DNA from: Bradyrhizobium arachidis | GTDB lineage: Bacteria > Pseudomonadota > Alphaproteobacteria > Rhizobiales > Xanthobacteraceae | Assembly: GCF_024758505.1 (NCBI RefSeq) | Contig: NZ_CP077970.1 | Location: forward strand, 744,001 to 808,000 | Reading direction: 5' to 3' | DNA length: 64,000 bases | In this document: positions 51,991 to 59,333 of the stretch, in pieces | Layout of the letters: each line of letters starts with the position of its first letter | Numbering within the stretch: position 1 is the first letter of the stretch | Position numbers and translations under genes: made by a program | The notes under the pieces: model-generated | What the model was told of the DNA's origin: nothing | The model's input: the letters and a program-made list of their open reading frames with translations, nothing else | The model's database searches: none

Positions 51991-52110
51991 GTCATTCCGG
52001 GGCGGTCTGAAGGACCGAACTATGGTGCGCACTTGCGCACCTGAGAATCTCGAGATCCCACAATGCGCAATTGCGCATTGGGGTTCGCGCTAAGCGCGCC
52101 CCGGGATGAC
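51991..52110. repeat. Composite palindromic repeat GTCATTCCGGGG...CCCCGGGATGAC
   Basis: The outer arms are GTCATTCCGGGGCG and CGCCCCGGGATGAC. Inside are a palindrome GGTGCGCACTTGCGCACC (52024-52041) and a perfect 20-bp palindrome CAATGCGCAATTGCGCATTG (52061-52080). It lies just after the stop of the glutamine-synthetase-like gene. Confidence 0.75.
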
Positions 52111-52122
52111 GGCCTAAGGCCG

Positions 52123-53559
52123 TCAAAACATCTCAAAATATTCGCGATGTTCCCAGTCGCTGACCTCGGCCTGGAAGCGGTCGATCTCGGCGTTCTTGAT
52201 GTGGGTGTAGTAGTCGACGAATTCGCCGCCGAGTTTTTCGCGGAAGAACGGATCGTCCTTCAGCGCGGCAACGGCATCGCGCAGGCTCTTCGGTAGTAGC
52301 GGCGCCTTGGTCTCGTAGGGTGTGTCGGCGGACGGGCCGGGATCGAGCTTGCGATCGACGCCGTCGAGGCCCGAGAGGATCTGGGAGGCCATGTAGAGAT
52401 AGGGGTTTGCGGCGGGCTCGCCGATGCGGTTCTCCAGCCGGGTCGCAGCGTCGCCCGCGCCGCCGAGCACGCGGATCATCACGCCTCTGTTGTCGCGGCC
52501 CCAGATCGCGCGGTCCGGCGCCAGCGAATAGGAGCGGTAGCGCTTGTAGCCGTTGATGGTCGGCGTCGTGAACACCGCCGAGGCGCGGGCGTGATCGAGC
52601 AGGCCCGCGAGATAGGCGCGGGCGAACTCGCTGAGCGGCTCGCTGCCCGACTTCGCCATGAACAGGTTCTCGCCGCTCGTGCGCGAGACGACGGACTGGT
52701 GCAGATGCCAGCCGCTTGCGAACACATTTGGCAGCTTTGGCCGGCACATGAAGGTGGCGTGATAGCCGTGCCGCCGCGCGATCTGCTTCACGGCAGAGCG
52801 GAACAGCACCATGTTGTCCGCGGGCTCGATGCCCTTCTTCGGCTGGAAGGTGAATTCGCACTGGCTCGGCCCGAACTCGACCTCGACCGAACGCAACGGC
52901 AAACCGAGCGCGAGAATGTCGCGGCGAAGGATCTCCAGCACCGGCTCCATCTGATCGAAGCGCTGCTCGGTGAGATACTGATAGCCGTGGCTGAGCAGGC
53001 TGACCGCGGGCGGTGTGCCAGGCTGGCCAGCGTCCTCGGGGCGCATCTGCGCATCGTCGAGCCTGAAGATGTGGAATTCGACCTCGAGCCCGGCGACGAA
53101 TTCCTGGCCGCGGCTCGCGAGCCCATCGAGCACCTTACGATAGAGAGAGCGCGTCGCGAACGGCACTGGACGGCCGTCGTTGAAGTAGAGGTCGCAAAGC
53201 ACCCAGCCGGTCGTCGGCGCCCAGGGTAACACGCGGAAGGTGGTGGGATCGGCGACCATCAAGACGTCGGCCGCGCCCTCCATTTCCTTCATGCCAAAGC
53301 CGCCGCCTGATGTGAACACCGGAAACACCGTGCGGTGCGAGGTGTCCTTGGCGAGCATCGTCGTGGTGATGGAGCAACCGCTCTCCAGCGAGGCGACGGC
53401 TTCGGACGCGATGATGGTCTTGCCGCGCAAGATGCCGTGCTGATCCGGAAAGGCGAGGCGGATGACCTCGAGGTTTCTCTCCTCAACGATCCGGCGCAGC
53501 CGCGTCGCGGCGTCCTTCTGCTCATCCGACCACAGCGCGTGACGCGCGACGAAACTCAC
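52123..53559 (-). CDS. Glutamine synthetase-like enzyme (gamma-glutamyl-amine ligase type)
   Basis: This is a GS-fold ligase of 478 residues. Catalytic-site segments are LEVEFHIF and VEVEFGPSQCEFTF (metal glutamates), the ATP-site GWHLHQS, and NRIGEPAANPYLYMA. It diverges from GlnA and fits the group that links glutamate to other amines, such as gamma-glutamylanilide or glutamylpolyamine synthetases. A Rieske oxygenase gene lies 113 bp upstream in the same direction, a repeat between. In aniline-degrading bacteria a GS-like protein works with a Rieske dioxygenase, so an aromatic or other amine is a candidate substrate. This is inference. Confidence 0.85.
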   Translation of the reverse strand: MSFVARHALWSDEQKDAATRLRRIVEERNLEVIRLAFPDQHGILRGKTIIASEAVASLESGCSITTTMLAKDTSHRTVFPVFTSGGGFGMKEMEGAADVLMVADPTTFRVLPWAPTTGWVLCDLYFNDGRPVPFATRSLYRKVLDGLASRGQEFVAGLEVEFHIFRLDDAQMRPEDAGQPGTPPAVSLLSHGYQYLTEQRFDQMEPVLEILRRDILALGLPLRSVEVEFGPSQCEFTFQPKKGIEPADNMVLFRSAVKQIARRHGYHATFMCRPKLPNVFASGWHLHQSVVSRTSGENLFMAKSGSEPLSEFARAYLAGLLDHARASAVFTTPTINGYKRYRSYSLAPDRAIWGRDNRGVMIRVLGGAGDAATRLENRIGEPAANPYLYMASQILSGLDGVDRKLDPGPSADTPYETKAPLLPKSLRDAVAALKDDPFFREKLGGEFVDYYTHIKNAEIDRFQAEVSDWEHREYFEMF

Positions 53560-53580
53560 TTCGATTGCTCCTCACTGCTT

Positions 53581-53660
53581 GTCATTCCGGGGCGATGCGG
53601 AGCATCGAACCCGGAATCTCGAGATTCCGGGTCTGGTCCTTCGGACCATCCCGGAATGAC
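53581..53660. repeat. GTCATTCCGGGGC...CCGGAATGAC palindromic repeat
   Basis: This is an 80-bp palindromic repeat with outer arms GTCATTCCGG and CCGGAATGAC. It has an inner perfect palindrome CCGGAATCTCGAGATTCCGG. It is related to the repeat at 51991 and lies inside the two-gene unit between the oxygenase and the GS-like gene. Confidence 0.75.
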
Positions 53661-53672
53661 AGTGTTACAAAA

Positions 53673-55031
53673 TCACTCCGCCGCCGTCAGCCGGTGGACG
53701 TTATCGGCGATGTCCTTCGGCACCGGCGCCATCCAGGGCGCGCCGCGGCGGCGCTTGACGTCGACTTCCATCCAGTAGGTCTCCCAGCCCTGGGTCGGCC
53801 CGATGCCGTCCATGGTGGACGGCCCCTGGATCGAGCGCGCATTGGCCTCGTCGAGGAACAGCATCGGCTTCTCGCCGCCAGCGACCTTCTCGATCTCCTG
53901 CCGCAGCAGGCGGCGATACTGCACGATGGCCTTGTCGCTCTGGCCTAGATGCTCCTTGGTGCGGTCCTGGATCGCGCCCATCGATTCCACCGCCCACTGG
54001 TCGTGCACGTTGATGTCGTTGCCCATGCCGGTATAGGTCGAGGTCGCCTGCTCGTGCGGATCGAACCCGTAGTCGTTGGTCCTGTTCTTGCGCGACATGT
54101 AGTCGGGCAGCTCATAGAGCTCGAGGCGCTGGTCCCGCATCTTCTTCTTGTCCACCGGCGTCGAGTAACTCGTGAAGATCGCGTACCAGTAACAGTTCTC
54201 GTCATCGACCGGCACGTGCCACTGCGTGATCGTCATCTCCGTGCTCATGGGGATGACGAAACCGTGCGGGAAGAGCTGGTTGGTGACGCGTACATGGGTG
54301 CGCTCCGCGTCGATCTCGCGCAGTGCAATCAGCCGCAATCCGTATTCGGTGTGCTCGACATTGATGATCGGGCGGTCGTACTCGCGAAGAATCTTCGTCA
54401 TCGGCAGGTCGCTTCCGGCGGAGGCGCCGCGGAATTGCTTGCCATACGCGGTCGAGGTGTCCTCGTCCTCGAAAAAACGATGCAGATAGGAGGCGTGCGC
54501 GGGATCGATGCCCACCTCCAGCGCCTGCAGCCAGTTGCAGGCCATGTGGCCCTTGAACGCAAACGTATGCGTGCCGGGCGCCACGAAGCAGTCGAGCTCG
54601 GGGAATGCGGGCGGTTCGCCCTCGCCGAGATAGGCCCAGAGGATGCCGCTCTTCTCGACCACGGGATAGGAGCGCTGCCGGATGCCCTGGCAGAGCTTTG
54701 AGTCCTTCGGCTCCGCCGGCGTCTCGATGCATTGACCAGTCGCGTCGAACAGCCAACCATGGAAGGCGCAGCGCAGTCCGCCGTTCTCGAGCCGTCCGAA
54801 GGCGAGATCGGCGCCGCGATGGGCGCAGTGGCGATCGATCAGGCCGTAGCGTCCCTGCTCGTCCCGGAACAGCACGAGGTTTTCGCCAAGCAGCTTGACG
54901 GGACGGATCGGACGCGCGCCCTCCAGCTCATCCACCAGCGCCGCCGGCTGCCAGTAGCTCCGCATCAGTCTGCCGCAAGGATCCCTGGGTCCGGTGCGGG
55001 TGATCAGGTCGTTCTGCTCCTGGCTCATCAT
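53673..55031 (-). CDS. Rieske non-haem iron oxygenase, alpha subunit (phthalate-dioxygenase type)
   Basis: This is an aromatic-ring hydroxylase or demethylase-type oxygenase of 452 residues. The Rieske 2Fe-2S ligands are Cys69, His71, Cys88 and His91 (RHCAHRGADLAF, RCAFHGWLF). The mononuclear iron site has the bridging Asp176 with His179 and His184 (GIDPAHASYLHRF). Length and layout fit the phthalate 4,5-dioxygenase group, which has no beta subunit but needs a separate reductase; no reductase gene is present here. Divergent from an IclR gene, 130 bp apart. The substrate is unknown. Confidence 0.9.
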   Translation of the reverse strand: MMSQEQNDLITRTGPRDPCGRLMRSYWQPAALVDELEGARPIRPVKLLGENLVLFRDEQGRYGLIDRHCAHRGADLAFGRLENGGLRCAFHGWLFDATGQCIETPAEPKDSKLCQGIRQRSYPVVEKSGILWAYLGEGEPPAFPELDCFVAPGTHTFAFKGHMACNWLQALEVGIDPAHASYLHRFFEDEDTSTAYGKQFRGASAGSDLPMTKILREYDRPIINVEHTEYGLRLIALREIDAERTHVRVTNQLFPHGFVIPMSTEMTITQWHVPVDDENCYWYAIFTSYSTPVDKKKMRDQRLELYELPDYMSRKNRTNDYGFDPHEQATSTYTGMGNDINVHDQWAVESMGAIQDRTKEHLGQSDKAIVQYRRLLRQEIEKVAGGEKPMLFLDEANARSIQGPSTMDGIGPTQGWETYWMEVDVKRRRGAPWMAPVPKDIADNVHRLTAAE

Positions 55032-55078
55032 GGCGGGCGTCCCTTTTTCGGAGAGGCGTTTTCTTGAAGAGGCTCTTG

Positions 55079-55103
55079 TTCGCCTATTGAACGAATGGGC
55101 GAA
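55079..55103. promoter_or_regulatory. Inverted repeat in the IclR/oxygenase intergenic region
   Basis: TTCGCC-N13-GGCGAA (perfect 6-bp arms) lies 48 bp upstream of the oxygenase start and 59 bp before the IclR start. It is the best operator candidate for the divergent regulator. Confidence 0.5.
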
Positions 55104-55161
55104 TTATGACATGCCTTGATCCGGCAGCAAGCAATATTTTGCAGGAAGTTCGAGAAGCGCC

Positions 55162-55947
55162 ATGCCCAAGCTCAAGCGCAGCGATACCGAGGAGCGCGCG
55201 ACGGATTTCGTCGAGAGCCTCGACCGTGGCCTGCGCCTGCTGCAGGTGTTTGGCACGACCTCGGGTCCCATGACGCTCAGCGATCTCGCGCGCGCCGCCG
55301 ACCTGCCCCGCGCCACCGCGCGGCGCATCCTGTTCACGCTGCAGCATGGCGGCTTCGTCGCCAGCGACAGCAAGCTGTTCTCGCTGACACCGCATGTGCT
55401 GACGCTCGCGGCGTCCTTCCTGCGCTCCAACCAGCTCGTCGCCGTGCTGCAGCCGGTGCTCGACCGCATCGCGACCGCAGCGCAGGAAATCTCCTCGCTC
55501 GCGGTGCTCGATGGCGAGAACGTCGTGTTCATCGCGCGCGGCAGTCCGATACGGGTGTTTTCGGCCGGCCTCGAGATCGGCTACCGGCTGCCGGCCTTCT
55601 GCACCTCCGTCGGCCGCGCCATGCTCGGCCAGTTCGACGATGCGACGCTTAGCCCACGTCTGAAGACGATGAAGCGCGACGCGCTGACCCCGCAAACCGT
55701 GACCGATGTGAAGGCGCTGCTCAAGACAATCGGCGCCGATCGCGCGAAGGGCTACTCGCTGGTCGACCGCGAGGCCGAGCCGCATTTCCGCTCGATCTCG
55801 GTTCCCGTCCGCCGCTATGACGACACCATCGTCGCCGCCATCAACATGGGCGCCCATGTCGATCGCGTGCCGGTGAAGGAGCTGATCGACCGGTTCCTGC
55901 CGCTGCTGCGCGAAGGGGCAGAGTCGGTGCGGTCGCAACTGCTGTAG
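55162..55947 (+). CDS. IclR-family transcriptional regulator
   Basis: This is a regulator of 261 residues. The winged helix-turn-helix is at about residues 15-75 (SLDRGLRLLQVFGTTSGPMTLSDLARAADLPRATARRIL). The effector domain has VFIARGSP and RLPAFCTSVGRAMLGQ, typical of the IclR group controlling aromatic catabolism such as PcaR/PcaU. It is divergent from the oxygenase gene and should control it, with the substrate or an intermediate as ligand. Its stop codon lies inside a palindromic repeat. Confidence 0.88.
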   Translation: MPKLKRSDTEERATDFVESLDRGLRLLQVFGTTSGPMTLSDLARAADLPRATARRILFTLQHGGFVASDSKLFSLTPHVLTLAASFLRSNQLVAVLQPVLDRIATAAQEISSLAVLDGENVVFIARGSPIRVFSAGLEIGYRLPAFCTSVGRAMLGQFDDATLSPRLKTMKRDALTPQTVTDVKALLKTIGADRAKGYSLVDREAEPHFRSISVPVRRYDDTIVAAINMGAHVDRVPVKELIDRFLPLLREGAESVRSQLL

Positions 55948-56057
55948 GGTGGGTTAGCCCCGCGGCGGCGCGAAGCGCAGTCCGCTCGGCGTAACCCACC
56001 TCTTTGGTTTGCGCGTCGGCAGAAGTGGTGGGTTACGCTAACGCTAACCCACCCTAC
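55944..56057. repeat. GTAGGGTGGGTTAGC...GCTAACCCACCCTAC repeat
   Basis: This is a 114-bp element with perfect 15-bp inverted ends (55944-55958 and 56043-56057) and an inner pair GTAACCCACC/GGTGGGTTAC. It overlaps the IclR stop codon, so the element supplies the last bases of that gene. Confidence 0.85.
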
Positions 56058-56099
56058 TGAGCTATAATGCGCACAACGCAAGAACCTAGGGAGGACGCC

Positions 56100-56432
56100 A
56101 TGCAACACACCATGGTTCCCAGTGATCGCGTGGAGCATGTCGGCGTCTACGGGCGCGACGGCACGAAGCTCGGCACGATCGAGCGGCTGATGCTCGACAA
56201 GGTGAGCGGCACGGTCGCCTACGCCGTGATCAAGACCGGCGGGCTGCTCGGCACGCGCCACCACTATCCGGTTGAGTGGAGCGCGCTGAAATACGATCCC
56301 GCGCGGCAGGCTTTTCGGGTCGAGGTGACGCTGGACGAGCTCGCCAGCGGTCCGTGCGAGTTCGACGGCGACGAGTTTGACTGGGGCGATCGTTCGCAGC
56401 CCTACGCGCATCCGAACTACTGGTCGATTTGA
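56100..56432 (+). CDS. PRC-barrel domain protein
   Basis: This is a protein of 110 residues. The PRC-barrel region covers about residues 8-75 (VEHVGVYGRDGTKLGTIERLMLDKVSGTVAYAVIKTGGLLG). Such stand-alone PRC-barrel proteins are common in rhizobia and of unknown function. Start at 56100 after agggaggac. Confidence 0.85.
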   Translation: MQHTMVPSDRVEHVGVYGRDGTKLGTIERLMLDKVSGTVAYAVIKTGGLLGTRHHYPVEWSALKYDPARQAFRVEVTLDELASGPCEFDGDEFDWGDRSQPYAHPNYWSI

Positions 56433-56491
56433 GAGAGCTCCGCATCGCGGCCGGTTGACACGCCGTGCGCAATCCGCCGTGCGCGCCTGGC

Positions 56492-56926
56492 TCAACCCGG
56501 CAGCGGCTTCTCGCCGACCTTGGGCCAGTAGGTGCCAAAGCTCCACAGGCCGCCCTCGGGATCGCGCGCCGCGAAATCGCGGCTGCCATAGTCGGTGTTG
56601 GTAAGCTCCATCTCGATCGGAGCGCCCGACGCCACCACCCTCGCGTAGAGCGCGTCTGGGTCGTCGACCGCCAGATAGACCGCATCCGTCCGGCGCCCGC
56701 CGATCTCGCCCACCTTCTTGCCGTAGGCGTCGTCGCGGTGCGCGCCGAGCATCAGGATCGACGAGCCGAAGGCGAGCTCGGCGTGAACGATGGTGCCCTC
56801 GCGGCGATAGATCACGCGCTCGGTGAAGCCGAGCACGTCCTTCAGCCAGGCGATCATCGCGTCTGCGTCCTTGCAGCGCATGGTGTGGTAGAGGCGCGGC
56901 GCCTCGTTGCCGTTCGGTTGGCTCAT
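56492..56926 (-). CDS. VOC (glyoxalase/bleomycin-resistance-like) family protein
   Basis: This is a protein of 144 residues with the beta-alpha-beta VOC pattern (LYHTMRCKDADAMIAWLKDVLGF, then DPEGGLWSFGTYWP at the end). It might bind a metal, but function cannot be told. It follows an AraC regulator in the same direction by 87 bp. Confidence 0.82.
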   Translation of the reverse strand: MSQPNGNEAPRLYHTMRCKDADAMIAWLKDVLGFTERVIYRREGTIVHAELAFGSSILMLGAHRDDAYGKKVGEIGGRRTDAVYLAVDDPDALYARVVASGAPIEMELTNTDYGSRDFAARDPEGGLWSFGTYWPKVGEKPLPG

Positions 56927-57013
56927 GGAACTCTCCTGCTCGTTTGTCGCGCTGAGCCTAGGTCAGCCCGCCCGCAGCGGCTTGAACAAATGGGACACGA
57001 ACGGACCCTGGGA

Positions 57014-57847
57014 CTATCCGCCGGCTTCCCGCGTCAGGCGCGGGTCCGTGCCTTCCAGCCGGCTCGCCCATGCGGTTGGTGTTTCGCCGCTGAAGACACG
57101 GAAGTCGCGGGTGAGATGCGCTTGGTCGGCATAGCCCGCATCAACCGCGATGGCCGCCCAGCCGTCCGCGCCGTTTGAGCGGGCAAGCGAACAGGCGCGA
57201 TGAAAGCGCAGCATCTGCGCCAGTGTTTTTGGCGCGACGCCGATCTCGTTCTGAAAGCGGCGTGCGAGGTGTTTGCGGCTCCAGCCGATGTCGATGGCGA
57301 TCTCGCCGATCCTGGCCGTACCCGCGCTTCGCCAGAGCATATTGAGCGCCGCGGCGATCGCCGGCGACGGTTCGTGAACAGCGCGGCGAAGCACAAAATC
57401 CTCCACGATCTCGAAGCGTCGCTGCCATCCGCCGGCTTCGGCGACCATCTCGCTGAGGCTCCTGCCATCCCGCCCCAGCACGTCGCCGAGATCGACCATC
57501 CGCGCCGTCAGATCGGGCACCGCTCCACCGTAGAACCGATAGGCGCCAAGCGGAGTGAAATCGATCTGGACGCAGGTGGCGCGGCCGTCGGATTCGATCT
57601 GCACCGGTCCGGGAAACAGCCCGGCGACAAAGCTCGGCTGCGCGTCCGCACTATCAGGCTGGCGGCCAAGCGCGATGCGGAACGGCGTTCCCAGATTGAC
57701 CAGCAGCGGCAGCGCCAGCGGCGCGGCATGCCGGAAGGCGGTCAGGCCAACTCCGCGCTCGCGATAGAACGAAATGCTGGAGACGAGATGCGCAAGGCGC
57801 GGCGGCACCGGCCGGCTGATGACATCGGGGGCTACGCTTGCGTCCAT
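57014..57847 (-). CDS. AraC-family transcriptional regulator
   Basis: This is a regulator of 277 residues. The C-terminal double helix-turn-helix is at about residues 180-270 (TARIGEIAIDIGWSRKHLARRFQNEIGVAPKTLAQMLRF, then GYADQAHLTRDFRVFSGETPTAW). The N-terminal domain is probably ligand-binding. The start at 57847 (MDASVAPDVIS) is chosen because upstream frame sequence is not family-like. It may control the VOC gene downstream. Confidence 0.85.
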   Translation of the reverse strand: MDASVAPDVISRPVPPRLAHLVSSISFYRERGVGLTAFRHAAPLALPLLVNLGTPFRIALGRQPDSADAQPSFVAGLFPGPVQIESDGRATCVQIDFTPLGAYRFYGGAVPDLTARMVDLGDVLGRDGRSLSEMVAEAGGWQRRFEIVEDFVLRRAVHEPSPAIAAALNMLWRSAGTARIGEIAIDIGWSRKHLARRFQNEIGVAPKTLAQMLRFHRACSLARSNGADGWAAIAVDAGYADQAHLTRDFRVFSGETPTAWASRLEGTDPRLTREAGG

Positions 57848-57909
57848 CGCGCATCTCTCTGGTTGCGCGCAGCATAGCCTTACGACGGCGCCCCACCAAT
57901 GGGCCTCCC

Positions 57910-58302
57910 CTACCGGTTCCGCATCCAGTCGGCGAGACGCGACAGCGCCTGATCGAGGTCTTGCCGCGCGGTCGTATCGGTCACGGTTTCGCCGAGCGCA
58001 CCGCGCATGCACAACAGCCAGGCATCGCGCTCGGCGTCGCCGATCGCAAAATGCATGTGCCGCTGGCGCAGCCGCGGATGGCCCTTCTCGACGGAATACA
58101 GTTTTGGCCCGCCCGTCCATTCGGTGAGATAGCGCTTCAGGACCTGCTTGGTCGTCGTCAGATCTTCCGGATGCACGCTGCGTGCCGGCCTGGCCTCGGG
58201 CAGCGCATCCATGCGCGCGTAAAAGCTCTCGACCAGGTGATCGATCGTCGCGCTGCCGCCGATCCGCTCGAAGATTGAAACCGTGACGTCGCTGTCGCTC
58301 AT
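57910..58302 (-). CDS. Truncated haemoglobin, group II type
   Basis: This is a small globin of 130 residues. Parts include the N-terminal IGGSATIDHLVESFYARM, VLKRYLTEWTGGP, and the haem-proximal histidine in the RQRHMHFAIGDAERDAWLLCM stretch. Group II truncated globins bind oxygen or deal with reactive nitrogen and oxygen species. Its start codon adjoins the boxR stop directly, so it is co-transcribed with the benzoyl-CoA regulator. The box pathway needs O2, which makes an oxygen-delivery or protection role attractive but unproven. Confidence 0.85.
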   Translation of the reverse strand: MSDSDVTVSIFERIGGSATIDHLVESFYARMDALPEARPARSVHPEDLTTTKQVLKRYLTEWTGGPKLYSVEKGHPRLRQRHMHFAIGDAERDAWLLCMRGALGETVTDTTARQDLDQALSRLADWMRNR

Positions 58303-59211
58303 CTACAGCGCCACGCTGCGCAGGCCAAAACTGCGCGCCTCGTTTTGCAGCACCGGACGCACGGCGTCGATCAGGCGCGCCGCCGCGGCATCGACGCTCA
58401 AGCCAGCGGTATCGACCACGGCTGCGGCCCGCGAATAGAGCGGCTCACGACTCAGCAAAATGTTGCGCAGCTCCGCCATCGCCGAGCGGTCGTCCGCCAT
58501 CGGCCGCAGATCGCCCTGGCGCCGCACGCGCGCCATGTGCTCTTCGGGCTCGGCCTTCAGCCAGATGGTGTAGAACGACGACAGGATCTGGTCGAAGGTC
58601 AAAGGCTCCGAGACGATGCCGCCGCCGGTGGCGAGCACCATCAGCTCGTTGCGCGCCAGCAATTGCTGTAGCGCGGCCTGCTCCATGCGGCGAAAGCCTT
58701 CCTGGCCGTAGAGCGCGATGATCTCGGCGACCGAGAGCCCGTTCTGCTCCTCGATCGCCTTGTTCAGTTCGACAAAACTCCAGCCGATCTTCTTTGCCAG
58801 CATCCTGCCGAGCGTTGATTTGCCGGCGCCGCGCAGGCCGATCAGCGCGATGCCGCAGAACGGCGCGCGCCGCGGCGTGGTGGCGCTGCCGCCTGCGAGC
58901 AGGTCCTTGGCCTGCGCGATCTGGGCAGGCGTCGCCTTGCGCAGGAGATCGCGAAACATCTGCCAGTCCGGCGCGGGCTCGATCGTCGGGAGCAGATCTT
59001 CCAGATGCGCGCCCATCGCGTCCGACACGCGGCGGAGCAGAACGATCGAGACATTGCCTTTGCCGCTTTCGAGCTGGGCGATGTAGCGTTCGGAAATGCC
59101 CGACACTTTTGCGAGCACTTTGCGCGACATACCGCGCAGCGCGCGCATGGTGCGCACACGCTGGCCAAGCTGTTCGAGGAAGCGGGATTCGGCGTCGGGA
59201 CTTTCGGTCAT
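58303..59211 (-). CDS. boxR: BoxR-type regulator (HTH + shikimate-kinase-like domain)
   Basis: This is a repressor-type regulator of 302 residues for aerobic benzoate degradation. The N-terminal helix-turn-helix of Cro/XRE type is at about 14-72 (ALRGMSRKVLAKVSGISERYIAQLES). The C-terminal shikimate-kinase-like domain (about 118-290) with Walker A GLRGAGKST senses benzoyl-CoA in the BoxR/BzdR family. It is divergent from the benzoate-CoA ligase gene, 122 bp apart, and abuts the globin gene downstream. Confidence 0.92.
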   Translation of the reverse strand: MTESPDAESRFLEQLGQRVRTMRALRGMSRKVLAKVSGISERYIAQLESGKGNVSIVLLRRVSDAMGAHLEDLLPTIEPAPDWQMFRDLLRKATPAQIAQAKDLLAGGSATTPRRAPFCGIALIGLRGAGKSTLGRMLAKKIGWSFVELNKAIEEQNGLSVAEIIALYGQEGFRRMEQAALQQLLARNELMVLATGGGIVSEPLTFDQILSSFYTIWLKAEPEEHMARVRRQGDLRPMADDRSAMAELRNILLSREPLYSRAAAVVDTAGLSVDAAAARLIDAVRPVLQNEARSFGLRSVAL

Positions 59212-59256
59212 TTGCCTTCTTTAGCGGATGTCCTGCGGCGCATTTTAATGAAACAT

Positions 59257-59314
59257 AATGCCTGACAGCATTGACAGCAAGCCAGCAGAGTGTCTTTGTA
59301 TGAATTATAATTCA
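59257..59314. promoter_or_regulatory. Palindromes in the boxR/ligase promoter region
   Basis: AATGC-N6-GCATT (59257-59272) and the perfect palindrome TGAATTATAATTCA (59301-59314) lie between boxR and the ligase gene. The known TGCA-type BoxR site is not found complete here; the first repeat, with TGC/GCA halves, may be a weaker form. Confidence 0.4.
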
Positions 59315-59333
59315 AAATTCAGGGGAGAAGTCC

